Positions 46,903 to 57,770 of a DNA stretch of 64,000 bases are shown here, in pieces. Positions within the stretch are counted from its first letter, which is position 1. The number at the start of each line of letters is the position of its first letter. Origin of the DNA: Cycas panzhihuaensis (taxonomy: Eukaryota > Cycadophyta); the NCBI GenBank assembly GCA_023213395.1, contig CM041465.1:18600001-18664000 (forward strand), in the 5' to 3' direction. The notes beneath the pieces were generated by a model that saw nothing but the letters and a program-made list of their open reading frames with translations, searched no databases and was not told where the DNA came from. A program made the translations under genes and the position numbers.

Positions 46903-47560
46903 CTCATAATAGCTACACTAGTGTTTTGTTAACAACTTTAGTCTAACCATCTATTTAAGGATGATAGGTTGTGCTCATCTTTGACTTTGTGTCCATCATC
47001 CCCCAAAGAGTTTGCCAAAAATAACTCAAAAATCTACTGTTTTGATAAAAAAAGATTGAGTTGGAAAGCCTAAAATGCTTCTAAACATGTTGGAAAACCA
47101 ATCTAGCTATGTCTTCTTCTGTATATGTCTTCTTATATGGAATCAACACCACCATTTTACTGAATTGATTAACAACTATAAATAAATAATTCATACTATT
47201 TTTTGTCTATGGTAGTCCTTTGAGGAAATCCATGGAGGTGCTCACCCATGGTCATAATGGAATAAGAAGTGGAGTGCATAATCTAAACTTCCTATTGGTT
47301 AGCTTTGATGTACTATATAATGTACATCCTTATACTATTGTAGTTACATCCTATTGTATATTAGGCTAATACATATATCACTGTAAATTTAGCAATGTTT
47401 TTCCTACTCTAAAGTATCTTGCAACTCAAGAGGTTTGAGCTTCTCTTACCCACTTCATTCGGTCTACATGCTTTGGAATACAAGCTTATTATATTTGAAA
47501 AGTAGGTCATCTTTTAGCTAAAAATTACCAACTAATTTTCCTAGTTGTTGCTACTCCAAG
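46903..47560 (-). pseudogene. Gypsy integrase core (element A, proximal half)
   Basis: The minus strand shows FVVVNQFSKMVVLIPYKKT-like pieces, FQHV and TYHPxIDGxTKVVNKTLVxLL near 46903-46975, matching AYHPQTDGQTEVVNRTL. It continues at 17767 on the far side of element B. All Gln codons of the HPQTDGQTE segment have become stops. Confidence 0.78.
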
Positions 47561-48160
47561 ATAGACTTGAATACCTCATCTTCTAAGTATAAATTAGTAT
47601 ACTCATCATGAGAAAAAGGTTGAAATTATAGAGCTAATAACAAGCTAGAAATACCTTGTTGTTGAGGAGTTCTGGACAACAAGTCTACAATTTTGTTTGA
47701 TGTGTCTTTCTTATATTTAACCACAATATGAAATTATTGCAAATAGGAGATCCACTTCATGTGCCTGGCCTACTATAATTTAGATTATATCTATAAGAAT
47801 TGCAAAGGCTTATTGTCAGTATGGATGACTACCTCTTTTCCCAACAAGTAAGGTCTCTAATTCTTAACTGCTTGGTGCAATACATAGAGGTCCTTATCGT
47901 AAGTTGGGTAGTTTATAATAGCTCCATTAAAAGTATCTAAATGGTATGTTACCGATCTTCCCTCTTACTTCAATATTGCTCCCATGGCATAACCTAAAGC
48001 ATCAGTCTCCAACTTGAATGGCTTCTATAATGAGGTTAAGGCTATCACTAGCACTTCATAAATTTTCTACTTTAGAATCCTAAAAGCTTTCTCTTGTTCA
48101 TTCTATAATTAAACTTTACATACCCTCCCATAAATGCATGAAGAGGTGCTTTAATTTGAG
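47561..48160 (-). pseudogene. Gypsy RNase H (element A)
   Basis: On the minus strand: AMGAILK-like start, RSVTYHLDTFNGAIINYPTY, DKDLYVLHQAVKN, RPYLLGKEVVIHTDNKPLQF and ARHMKWISYLQxFHIVVKYK, with DLLSRTP at the end. It is clear by order and spacing, with many TAG codons. Confidence 0.82.
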
Positions 48161-49010
48161 ATCATTTAAAAATAAATTTTCTTAAATATTGACAAGTACC
48201 AATAAAACTTCTTACCTCTGTGGTTGTCTTAGGTGTGGGAAAATTGGGAATGACTCTAATTTTGCTAGGTCAATCTTCAATTCTCCTCCTCCAACTATAA
48301 AACCCAAGAAGATGAAAGATTACTTTCCAAACTCACACTTCTTCAAATTAAGTTTTAACTACTGCTCTTGAAGAACTTTTAGCACTTACTCAACATGTTG
48401 GAGGTGTTCCTCCTAAGTTTGGCTAAAAATTAAAATATCACCTAGATAAACAATAATAAAATCATTAATGAAGGGTATCAATACCTTATTCATCAACCTC
48501 ATAAAGGTGGCAGGTGTATTGCATAAACCAAAAGGCATCACCATTCATTTAAATAACCCTTGCTTTGATTTTAAGGTTATATTCCAAGTGTCCTCATCCC
48601 ATATTTGAACCTAATGGTAGCCTGATTTTTGGTCCAATTTGCTAAACTATCTTGTGGATTGAAGTTGGTCCAACAAGTCATCTATCCATGGTAGGGGATG
48701 TCGATTCTTTACGGTGATCTTATTTAAAGCTCAGTAGTCAATGCACATTCTCCATCCTCCATCTTTCTTTGGCACCAAAATAATAGGTGAACCACAAGAG
48801 GAACAACTTGGCTTGATCACTTCTTACTCCAAGAGTTCTTGAATCTGCTTCTTAATCTCTTCATTCTCCAAAGCATAGTTCTGATAGAGACTAAGATTTG
48901 GTAAAGGTGAATCAACAACTAATTGGATTTTATGCTCAATTTCCCTCTTAAGGGGCAACCCTTTTGGTGATTAGAATATGTCATTATACTTATTCCTTAG
49001 GCCTTCGATC
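48161..49010 (-). pseudogene. Gypsy reverse transcriptase (element A)
   Basis: [59 protein letters not shown] and [12 protein letters not shown] appear in order on the minus strand. The catalytic YLDD is YLGD. Stops interrupt Gln and Trp positions. Confidence 0.85.
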
Positions 49011-49159
49011 TATTATAATTAGTTCCTATCTAGTGCTTGCGTTGAGGACTCTACTTACTCCTTTTCTTCCATCTTCTACTTCACCATCAGTAGCATAAAT
49101 TTAGCATAAGCATTAATCAATCTTTTTGCTTATTGGGAGGATACGAGGGAGATCTTATT

Positions 49160-49530
49160 TCATGGCTTTGATGCATTGATCAAATATGATTTCTCATCCT
49201 TAATGAGTTGAATCTTTCTCAACCCCCTATAATGAACTCCATCTGTATCATAAAGATATAGGATGTTAAACACAACTTGACAAACATCCAAAGGAACCTC
49301 TTCAAATTCAACTTCATCAATGAATCTTTCAAAAATTGTAAATTTAAACTTATATTGGTGAGTAACTTGCAACCTTGAATCTTTTTGTAGCCATCCAAAA
49401 GGGTATGGTTTTGGATGTGCATACATCTTTAATCTCAACTTCTTCACTAATGCCTCTGAGATTAAGTTATTTTGGCTTCCTCTATCAAAGATGGCATCAA
49501 CCACACTTTATTTCATTTAGATTCTTACCA
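49160..49530 (-). pseudogene. Gypsy aspartic protease (element A)
   Basis: A 114-residue open frame has VDAIFDRGSQNNLISEALVK, KPYPFGWLQKDSRLQVTHQY and VCQVVFNILYLYDTDGVHYR. It is the gypsy protease with DSG changed to DRG. It lies between gag and RT as expected. Confidence 0.82.
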
Positions 49531-49779
49531 TGAAGAGCTCCTCTGTAATCTCAGGATCAACTTATTATAGGCTATTTTGGTTAGCCATGAGCATCAGCTT
49601 CTCATTAGCTTCTTTGGTGCCACAAATATTTTTATCCCCAACAGAGTTAGGTAAAGCTTTACCTTCAACTTTGGCTTTACATTTTCCCGTGTTCTTAGGT
49701 CACTTATCTGGATGTAGAAACTAGTAATCTTCTATGTTGTGACCTCTCTACTTATAATGTGTGTAAGAGACTTTGATTT

Positions 49780-50654
49780 AAGTGGTATTGGATTTCTTTT
49801 TTTCCCAAAACCCCCAATCACTGTCCAACTTTTCCTGGAAACTTCTTTTCTTGGGCAGGTTTGTTGCTACTTTCTTGAGATGCAAACATTTTCCTCTATG
49901 TAAATACCTTCTTGTTCTTCTTCTCTATGGTGATTGCTTTCTTGTTATCTTCATCAAATATTTTTACTTCAAACAATTAAAGTTCTTTCTAAATATGCTA
50001 GTGTAACCCACTGATATATTTTAGCATTATGTCTTTACCAAGTAAAGAGATGCCCAATACAATAGCTTAGTTATAAAATTCTATTGTATAATCTTGGACA
50101 TTTTGGCCTCTTTCCTATCAATAATATTTCCATTTAATCATCTACTACTCTTCATACCCAATAGGATAGAATTACTTCTTTGTGAGGTCTTTAAATCATT
50201 GCTAGGTGATTTCATTCCTATTATGGGATTTGAGGTGTGTATTCCACCAAACTAATACATGTTTAGATAGTTTTAACCTAGCAAAAGTGAGTTTCTACTA
50301 GTTTTTATATTCATAAATTAAAAAGTATATTTCTAGGTGGTCTAACTAGTCATCTAACTTTTTAGCATCTAAGGTTCCATCATAGATGGTTAGTTTAAGT
50401 TTTGCTTCTACCTTGAATAGATGTAGGGCTATTGATGGACTATCATCTTCTTCTTCCTTAGCTTACTAGTCTTTTACAGGTCCTTCACTTGTCTCTTCTT
50501 TTATTGATTTATCTTTTTCTTTCTTCTTGTCTTTGGCTATTGAAGAAGATGTACCTTACTGAGAAATAAGCTACACCATAAGTTGAGTTAACCTATCAAT
50601 GTTTTTCTCCATCTTCATGAACCTTTTCTCCATCTCTTGCTCTGGTTTAGCCAT
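49780..50654 (-). pseudogene. Gypsy gag (element A)
   Basis: ATG at 50654 starts MAKPEQEMEKRFMKMEKNID. The capsid series follows: YDGTLDAKKLDD, LDHLEIYFLIYEYKN, LTFARLKLSKHVLVWWNTHL, QDYTIEFYN and DIMLKYISGLH. Nearly every Gln and Trp codon of the core is now a stop, showing strong C-to-T/G-to-A decay. Confidence 0.85.
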
Positions 50655-50822
50655 TTTCCTTCACTGTCTATGCTTTCACTTAAGTGGTTTAGTTAAAGGC
50701 TTGCCAGTTAATTGATACTGAAATCTAGTTTTCATAAACTCTTCACATAGTAAAATAATGAGGGTTTTTCTCTTCTTTTTCCTTTTAAGAATCCCTAAAC
50801 TCCCAAGGGTTTTTTCTTAAAA

Positions 50823-50838
50823 CTAACCTTTAATACCA
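50823..50838 (-). other. Worn primer-binding site of element A
   Basis: The minus strand reads TGGTATTAAAGGTTAG, resembling the initiator-Met PBS TGGTATCAGAGC. It lies about 7 bp inside the 5' LTR boundary. Confidence 0.6.
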
Positions 50839-50845
50839 AAAATAT

Positions 50846-51864
50846 TTATCTAAATTTGAGTGGGAAAGAAAAGACTTTATCCAATTGAAACAAATTTAAA
50901 ATTTAATATATAATATATTATATTTTTTATTTAAAAATATTCTTACAAAATATTATTTTCTAGTGTATTGTTACATACTTTTCTTTGTTATTATAGTAAT
51001 TTGGAAATTAGAGCTGGGCACTTTCTTGGATATTGTGTCTTCTGAAATATTTTCTAGTATTTAAGATGTGAGGTTCTACCCTCTGCTCAGCCACACACTT
51101 ACTATAGGGAGTTTTTTCAGACTAGGGTGTCTCTTTGGAACTGTTACAAATGCCTCTTCTCTCCTTGGTTGCACCTAAAGTTTGCTTAGGTCTCCTCTCT
51201 TCCCTACGAATAGATCTGGACCTACATCATTTATTTATGTGCTCTTCCTCTTTATATTCCTCTTTTGTGGTTACTGCTAATCTCTAGGAAAATGGCAAAC
51301 TCATGCATCTTCAAGGACTGCTATAACTCTTCTTTCCTTCTCCTTGGCTGTGTCTAAGACTCTGTAGTCTTCTCATATGCCTTCCATGCCCTCTATGCGT
51401 TTTGTGCATCCCATATGTTCTCTATGTTCTTTTTTCCCCCCCCTCTATTTTATATCATCAAATCTTTAGTTTATAACAGATGAAAAATAATTAATAAAAC
51501 TATTTTTCTAACTTGCTAACATTTGTAAATCTAAGCTAGGCATTTTTTGTGATCAAGCGATCACTTTTAAACTATCAAATCTATGTTTGGTCACACCTAG
51601 TCATAGTTCATTATACTTAGTTGTAGTCTAGTCATACTTGGTTGCAGTTTCATTGCACCTACAAACTCTTGGTTGCACGTGTAGATTTCTTATTGCACCC
51701 TAGTAAAGCATAGTCATATCAGCATGTTTTTTCTTTACATTTTAAAAATCCGTATTATATTTTTCTGGCCACTATAAGCTGAACATATAAAACAAGTACC
51801 ATCCTAATGTTTTTATACTCATTTTAAAGAATAATATGGATTTAATAGATCCAAAATTGAATTA
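50846..51864 (-). repeat. 5' LTR of element A
   Basis: It aligns with 15975-16992 over its whole length. The outer end on the minus strand is TAATTC instead of TGATCT. Confidence 0.9.
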
Positions 51865-51869
51865 AAAAC
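51865..51869. repeat. TSD of element A, right copy (AAAAC)
   Basis: It pairs with 15970-15974. Confidence 0.85.
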
Positions 51870-52968
51870 ATAAACCAAAGTATCCCTCTTTAACTCTAAG
51901 ACTTAGATAATTATTCTGATTGGGACTCAACCTCCTTTAAGATGAAAATTTATATTAAATTGTGATTACAAAGTGAAGTTTTATTAAGTTTATTTAAGGG
52001 TTAGCTTGTAAGAAACCCATAAAATAGCATCAAATTTGAACATAAAAACAATATATTTAATGATTTCAAAAGTATTTAAAAAACCATTCACTTTGTAGAA
52101 AATCAAAATGAGTCCAACATTTCAAATAACACTTGATTTTGACACTTTATGGCAAAGTTATATCTTAAATAATATAAGGAGGTCAAATTTAATAAAAGTC
52201 CTTAATATATAAACTATATTAAAATAATGTTATCAATGTTAACTCATTAAATGGACCATCAAATATAAACCTAATATAGGCGTATGACCACTATTTCATT
52301 TAGGTGGAAATGAAGATCACTCTAAAGCTCACAAGTCTAGAAGTAGCCCCTATGGATGATAATTATGCTTGTTGAAGTAGTCACACATATCTAATATGAT
52401 GTAATCTTTTGAAAAAATAATTTAGCCTCTTTAAAAGGTTGACCCCTAATCACTTGAATACTAAACATGATTTATAAGTTGTAAGATAAATGGGCTACTT
52501 GTAAACTATATAATTATAACTATTAAGCATTAACAAGTCAAAAAATCATATGCAAATGTAACAACTATATGTAGACCAAGAGAGATCTAAACTATATATA
52601 GCCTAATTAAAATCTAAAAGATGCCTCTTAGTAATAGGCCATAACTATTTTTCTAACATAATGATAACATTCTCTAGATTATTGTGAATAGGATAAAGTC
52701 TTTTGATTGACTGAGTGTATGAACATACAAGCTACTCAATTAAACTAGATAAGCGATGACACTCTAAATAGGGGAGGTTGATTTAAACCACATTTAAGAT
52801 GTAGGTGATGACTGGTGATAAGAAAAGTAACAATAATGACTAGTTATGGATTCAAGCTTCTAACTATTAGTAATGACCTAATGTGATGAGATGAGTGGAT
52901 GGGAATTTTAAATGTTTATATATAGGTGACATGATTGATAACTGGCATAATGCCCAAACAAATAATAT
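51870..52968. other. Flank of elements A and F, no gene seen
   Basis: It should contain the continuation of element E (leader and 5' LTR), since A is inserted in E. No PBS or LTR ends could be recognised, and there are no coding signals. Confidence 0.4.
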
Positions 52969-52973
52969 TATCA
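52969..52973. repeat. TSD of element F, left copy (TATCA)
   Basis: TATCA recurs at 58050-58054, outside the third LTR. Confidence 0.82.
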
Positions 52974-53253
52974 TGTTAGGATTAATAATGTAACAAGCAT
53001 ATCAAACCCTAATGGTGAGCAACAAAAAGATAAAGCATGTACAAAATGGACACCATGTTAGAGAATTGGCCAAAACTCAATTATGAACAAATAAGAGTAC
53101 ATACTTATAGTACAACCTTACCACCAGAGAGAGAACCCCATTGGACTACTTAGAGGTGACACACATATCAAGGTGGCCCACAACTCTAATATAGAATACA
53201 AAAGATAGAGAGAGTTTACATAGGGCTAATGGAATTGAGTATTACACCCAACA
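52974..53253 (-). repeat. LTR 1 of element F (3' LTR)
   Basis: Plus-strand ends are TGTTAGGATTA and ACACCCAACA. On the right it is followed by TTCCCCCCTG, the polypurine tract read from the minus strand as CAGGGGGGAA (53254-53263). Confidence 0.92.
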
Positions 53254-53306
53254 TTCCCCCCTGTAATAGTCAATTACATAAATGTTGTCACTTCAATGAT
53301 AAGCTT

Positions 53307-54090
53307 AAGTCTCCAAAAGGTCTTTGGATCATAACCTTCTTTGCCGAATAAGAAAGCTACTGAAGTCCATATGAAGTAGAGTCCATCTACTGGAATGCAT
53401 GGGTTATCAGCCACTGCAACTTGCAGTTGGGTAGAAACTCCCTTTATATATGTGGAGCAATCAAGAGTTGGCAAGAGTAGTTGTATAAGGTCCCACCCCT
53501 TGCTCATATGGGAGTGCAAGTAGGAAAATATATATATAAGAAACACATGGCACATGGCATATGGCAGGAGTCTCCAAAAGTTTGTTGGATCATAAATGTT
53601 ACTGCACTGAATAAGAAAGCTACTGAAGTCCATATGAAGTGGAGTCCATCTACCTGAAAGCATAGGTTATCAGCCGTTGCAACTGCCAGTTGGGTAGGAA
53701 CTCCCTTTGTATACGTGGAGCAATCAAGAGCTAGTAAGAGTAGTTGTATAAGGTCCCACCCCTTGCTCATATGGGAGTGCAAGTAGGAAAATATATATAT
53801 AAGAAACACATGGCACATGGCACATGGCAGGAGTCTCCAAAAGTCTGCTGGATCATAAATGCTACTGCACTAAATAAGAAAGCTACTGAAGTCCATATGA
53901 AGTAGAGTCCATCTACCGGAATGCATGGGTTATCAGTCGCTACAACTGCCAGTTGGGTAGGAACTCCCTTTGTATACGTGGAGTAATCAGGAGCTGGCAA
54001 GAATAATTGTATAAGGTCCCACCCCTTGCTCATATGGGAGTGCAAGCAGGAAAAAATATATATATAAAGCACATGGCAAATAGCACATGG
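53307..54090 (-). repeat. Three tandem ~262-bp units in internal region 1 of F
   Basis: Units begin near 53307, 53569 and 53831 with AGTCTCCAAAAG. Each contains GAAGTCCATATGAAGT, GGTCCCACCCCTTGCTCATA and ATATATATAAG. Open frames on the minus strand repeat with the units and fall in different frames, so they are not real genes. Confidence 0.9.
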
Positions 54091-54537
54091 CAGGCAAGAG
54101 TAGCTTCTAAAAGTGCGTCCTACCTCTTACTCAATAGGACTAGCACTTCTTCAGCATCTAATAGCCTCAAACATACTACATGGGCTAAAAAGATGCCTCA
54201 TTGGGCTAATAACTTGCCACCATGGGCAAAATAACTAGCATTAGAAATTTTTACATGACTAAAAAATAATATGTAACTTGTGTAGTACATGTGACTCTCT
54301 CTCATAAATGAAGTACAATATGATCATAATGGGTTCTTCAAGAGCTAAGAAAAAGTCCATAGTACATGTCATCCCCCCCATTTGGGGTACATTATATCAA
54401 GAAGCCTTGAAAATGTAATATGTACTTGAAGAAACTAAAAAATAATGAAGACAAATAAGAACTTGTGACTTTGAATGAAAAAATCTCCATGAAAGCAGCT
54501 CCAAAATGTGTCAAATGACCTGTCAAATGAAAGCTCT

Positions 54538-54548
54538 CTCTGATACCA
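54538..54548 (-). other. Primer-binding site next to LTR 2 of F
   Basis: The plus strand reads CTCTGATACCA before TGTTAGG; on the minus strand this is TGGTATCAGAG, the initiator-Met type. Confidence 0.9.
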
Positions 54549-54828
54549 TGTTAGGATTAGTAATGTAATAAGCATATCAAACCCTAATGGTGAGCAACAA
54601 AAAGATAAAGTATATACAGAATAGACACCATGTTGGAGAATTGGCCAAAACTTAATTATGAGCAAATAAGAGTACATACTTATAGTATAACCTCACCACC
54701 AGAGAGAGAACCCCATTGGACTACTTAGAGGTGGCACATATATCAAGGTGGCCCACAACTCTAATATAGAATACAAAAGATAGAGAGAGTTTACATAGGG
54801 CTAATGGAATTGAGTATTACACCCAACA
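54549..54828 (-). repeat. LTR 2 of element F, shared by both units
   Basis: It is nearly identical to LTR 1 and LTR 3. The polypurine tract TTCCCCCCTG follows at 54829-54838. Confidence 0.92.
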
Positions 54829-54881
54829 TTCCCCCCTGTAATAGTCAATTACATAAATGTTGTCACTTCAATGATAAGCTC

Positions 54882-55407
54882 AAGTCTCCAAAAGGCTACT
54901 GGATCATAACCGCTACTGCACATAATAAGAAAGCTGCTGAAGTCCATATGAAGTGGAGTCCATCTACCAGAATGCATGGGTTATCAACCGCTGCAACTAC
55001 CAGTTGGGTAGGAACTCCCTTTGTATACGTGAATCAACCAAGAGCTAGCAAGAGTAGCTGTATAAGGTCCCACCCCTTTCTCACATGGGAGTGCAAGCAG
55101 GAAAAAATATATATAAGAAGCACATGGCATATGGCACATGGCAGAAGTCTCCAAAAGTATGCTGGATCATAAACACTACTGCACTGAATAAGAAAGCTGC
55201 TGAAGTCCATATGAAGTGGAGTCCATCTACCGGATTGCATGGGTTATCAGCCGCTACAACCGCCAGTTGGGTAGGAACTCCCTTTATATACGTGGATAAA
55301 TTAGGAGCTATCAAGAGTAGCTATATAAGGTCCCACCCCTTGCTCATATGGGAGTGTAAGCAGGAAAATATATATATATAAAGCACATGGCAAATAACAC
55401 ATGGCAG
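54882..55407 (-). repeat. Two tandem ~262-bp units in internal region 2 of F
   Basis: These are the same unit as 53307-54090, starting near 54882 and 55145. One copy fewer than in region 1. Confidence 0.9.
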
Positions 55408-55871
55408 GCAAGAGTAGCCTCTAAAAGTGTGTCCTACCTCTTGCTCAATAGGACTAGCACTTCTTCGACATCTAATGGCCGAAAATACAATGGAACTATG
55501 GCCTCAAACATGCCACATAAGCTAAAAATATGCCTCATTGGGCTAACAACTTGCCACCATTAGCAAAATAACCAGCATTAGAAATTTTTACATGACTAAA
55601 AAATAATATGTGACTTGTGTAGCACATGTGACTCTCTCTCATAAATGAAGTACAATATGATCACAATGGGTTCTTCAAGAGCTAAAAAGAAGTCCATAGT
55701 ACATGTCATCCCCCCATTTGGGGTACATTATATCAAGAAGCCTTGAAAATACAATGTGTGCTTGAAGAAACTGAAAAAAAATAAAGACAAATAGGAACTT
55801 GTGACTTTGAATAAAAAAATCTCCATGAAAAAAGCTCCAAAATATGTCAAATAACCTGTCAAATGAAAGGT

Positions 55872-55878
55872 CTCTCTG
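55872..55878. other. Broken PBS copy at the left edge of the captured segment in F
   Basis: Region 1 reads AAATGAAAGCTCTCTCTGATACCA into its LTR. Region 2 reads AAATGAAAGGTCTCTCTG and then diverges. The break thus lies within the PBS; the extra 1.9 kb starts here. Confidence 0.75.
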
Positions 55879-56309
55879 TTACGTATCCAACGCAATAGAT
55901 AGAACTAAAATCATATCTCCCAATCTCAAGATACAATCAGAAACGTGACAAGTACTCCTTAACAATGCTGAAAATAATGAAATAAGGACTAGCCCCCTTC
56001 ATGAGCTAGCAGCTAGTCATATAAACCCACCATGTGACCAGGGCTAAAGTGATGAGGGGCTAGACGGATCTGAAATGATTATCTAATTTGGTTAAATTTA
56101 TTTTTTAAATTGAAAAAAATATGAACCCTTTTATAATGAAATCACGTCTGCCCAAAAATAAAAATCGAATAAAAGATAATTAACCTTAAGTAGGGTTTGT
56201 TCATCATCCTACAAAAAATGTCACCACTATGGATTTGTTTACAGGATGCTACCATGAATAGAGGGAATATGCAAGAAAAATCACCATGGCATAAATGCGA
56301 TAGAGAGGC

Positions 56310-56570
56310 GTCTTTGATCTGCGAGTCACCATGACCAAAGTAGTTGAGGTTGCACGGTCAGAGGACTACAATTCACCCGACCATGTGGGGAAGTATCTGC
56401 GCTCCAAGGGGGACTTGAAAACGGTGGCCCAGACCAACAGTGAAGACCTGAGGAAGAAGAATAAGCTAGTGGAGGACCTTCATAATATGATTCAGGAGAA
56501 GAACAAGCATTTGGAGACATCCAAGGAGCAGCTGTTCACGACGATTCGCAAGGTGAACAGACAAGGTGCA
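56310..56570 (+). pseudogene. Captured fragment resembling IDN2/FDM (RNA-directed DNA methylation factor)
   Basis: IDN2/FDM proteins bind RNA and help guide DNA methylation in plants. The frame reads ARSEDYNSPDHVGKYLRSKG, DLKTVAQTNSEDLRKKNKLV, EDLHNMIQEKNKHLE and TSKEQLFTTIRKVNR. This fits the family's junction between XS domain and coiled coil, with ARADDYNS, the GDLKT motif and a Lys/Glu-rich coil in that order. The XS domain upstream and XH domain downstream are absent. It is antisense to element F. Identification rests on memory of the family and needs a search. Confidence 0.65.
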
Positions 56571-56574
56571 ATGC

Positions 56575-57080
56575 CATGGAGGACTTAGAATTGCTCCAAT
56601 GTATGTACGTTGGCCCATGAAACAGTTGCGTACCACCTCTGGTAGTGCAATGAGATGGAGTGGACTGCACAATCTTCAATTACCAATGCATATGGGAGGA
56701 CCGTACTATTTGCAGGGTTGCTAATGCTATTTGGCCTACAACAGAAAATCAGCTCGTCGCCTCTGTGGCCCATGCATGGACGCGAGTGCTCTTATGAGAG
56801 ACATGATAGAGGAAGTTGCAAAGCAGGGATTGGCTCTACCGGCTATGACATACTGGGACAGTGTCTCCACTAAAGTAGTTTAAGTTAAGCAAACATCTGT
56901 CAATTGTTCTGCTTCGACCAAGGCAAGAGAGCTTTTCTACTCTAAAAAAGAAAGGGATCTGCACAAGTGTCCTAGTTAACCATAATGGAACTTTTTTTGG
57001 AAACTTCTCCCAGTTTATGGAAGCCTCAAAGCAAGCAATGCGAGGCTTTTCTTGTTTTCAGCTGAAACCAACCTCTTTTT
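56575..57080 (+). pseudogene. Unidentified coding-like fragment(s) next to the FDM-like piece
   Basis: Three short frames follow with shifts: MRWSGLHNLQLPMHMGGPYY, VANAIWPTTENQLVASVAHA with WTRVLL, and MRDMIEEVAKQGLALPAMTY with WDSVSTKVV. Codon-like composition and lower A/T content suggest another piece of a host gene. I do not recognise the family. Confidence 0.4.
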
Positions 57081-57758
57081 CATAGATCTGGCTGCTCACC
57101 AACAAATAGATTGGCAGATCCTTTTTCTATTCATTTTTTTCCTTTTTTTTTTTTTTTTTTTGTGAAAAAATACATGAGAGCAGGCCAAATTTAGAAGGCC
57201 TTATATATATAAAACTTTTTTTGAATATTTTTCATATAAAAAGAGTACATATCAACAGAAAATGAACATAACCTTTATCCACCTGAAAATCTGTAAATGC
57301 TTTCAAAATGGAGTCACTTCTAGCTTCTGGATAGCGAGAAGCACTCTCTCAACTGCTGTTAACAGTTCCTACAACACTCTCTCCACTGACATGTGAAGGA
57401 AGCAATTAAACAGGAATTAGATCTGCACAAAGAATTTGGTGGACTTTCACCTGCATGCAATATTATTGTGGCACCACATGTGGAGAAGATGTCCACCCGA
57501 GCAGCTTTAACAGGCTTAAATGGCTACAAAGTTTCAAAAATGGGCTTGAAAACAGCCTCTCATTAACATCAAAATAACCCTTCAAAACTTGATATCAGCC
57601 CCATAACAAAATATGCATCAGATATAACTTAAAATGATCTTCAACTTGACAAAGTCATGAAACATGTACATCAAAAAAATTACAAGGCTTAAAAGCTCAA
57701 AAACATGAATGACATGTACTAAGATTTGCAAGAACTACCTCTAAGGGTTGAACCTTGG

Positions 57759-57770
57759 GCTCTGATACCA
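57759..57770 (-). other. Primer-binding site next to LTR 3 of F
   Basis: The plus strand reads GCTCTGATACCA before TGTTAGG; on the minus strand this is TGGTATCAGAGC. Confidence 0.92.

Larger units (their letters stand above)
15975..51864 (-). mobile_element. Element A: Ty3/gypsy retrotransposon, host of the nest B/C/D
   Basis: Two LTRs of 1018 and 1019 bp (15975-16992 and 50846-51864) and a 5-bp TSD define it. Minus-strand order is LTR, PBS, gag, protease, RT, RNase H, integrase, polypurine tract, LTR. Element B splits the integrase at 17773-46897. Without the inserts A is about 6.8 kb, normal for a chromoviral-type gypsy element. Coding parts are riddled with stops. Confidence 0.92.
55879..57758 (+). 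other. Captured 1.9-kb segment in element F
   Basis: It is present only in unit 2, bounded by the broken PBS on the left and the intact PBS (57759-57770) on the right. Base composition is less A/T-rich around 56280-57080, where coding-like sequence occurs on the plus strand. The flanks (55879-56300 and 57170-57758) show no known domain; a long T run lies at about 57142-57161. Confidence 0.75.

Noticed and set aside
51870-52968. 5' LTR of element E
   Set aside because: It is expected here from the nesting, but no matching copy near 8334-9199, no TG...CA ends and no clear PBS could be found.
53274-54072. Repeated minus-strand open frames with HMSKGWDLIQLLL
   Set aside because: They repeat only because of the 262-bp tandem unit and appear in different frames; the unit is non-coding repeat of element F.
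53307-55407. CRISPR-like array of regular repeats
   Set aside because: Units are about 262 bp and joined head to tail without unique spacers, inside a plant LTR element.
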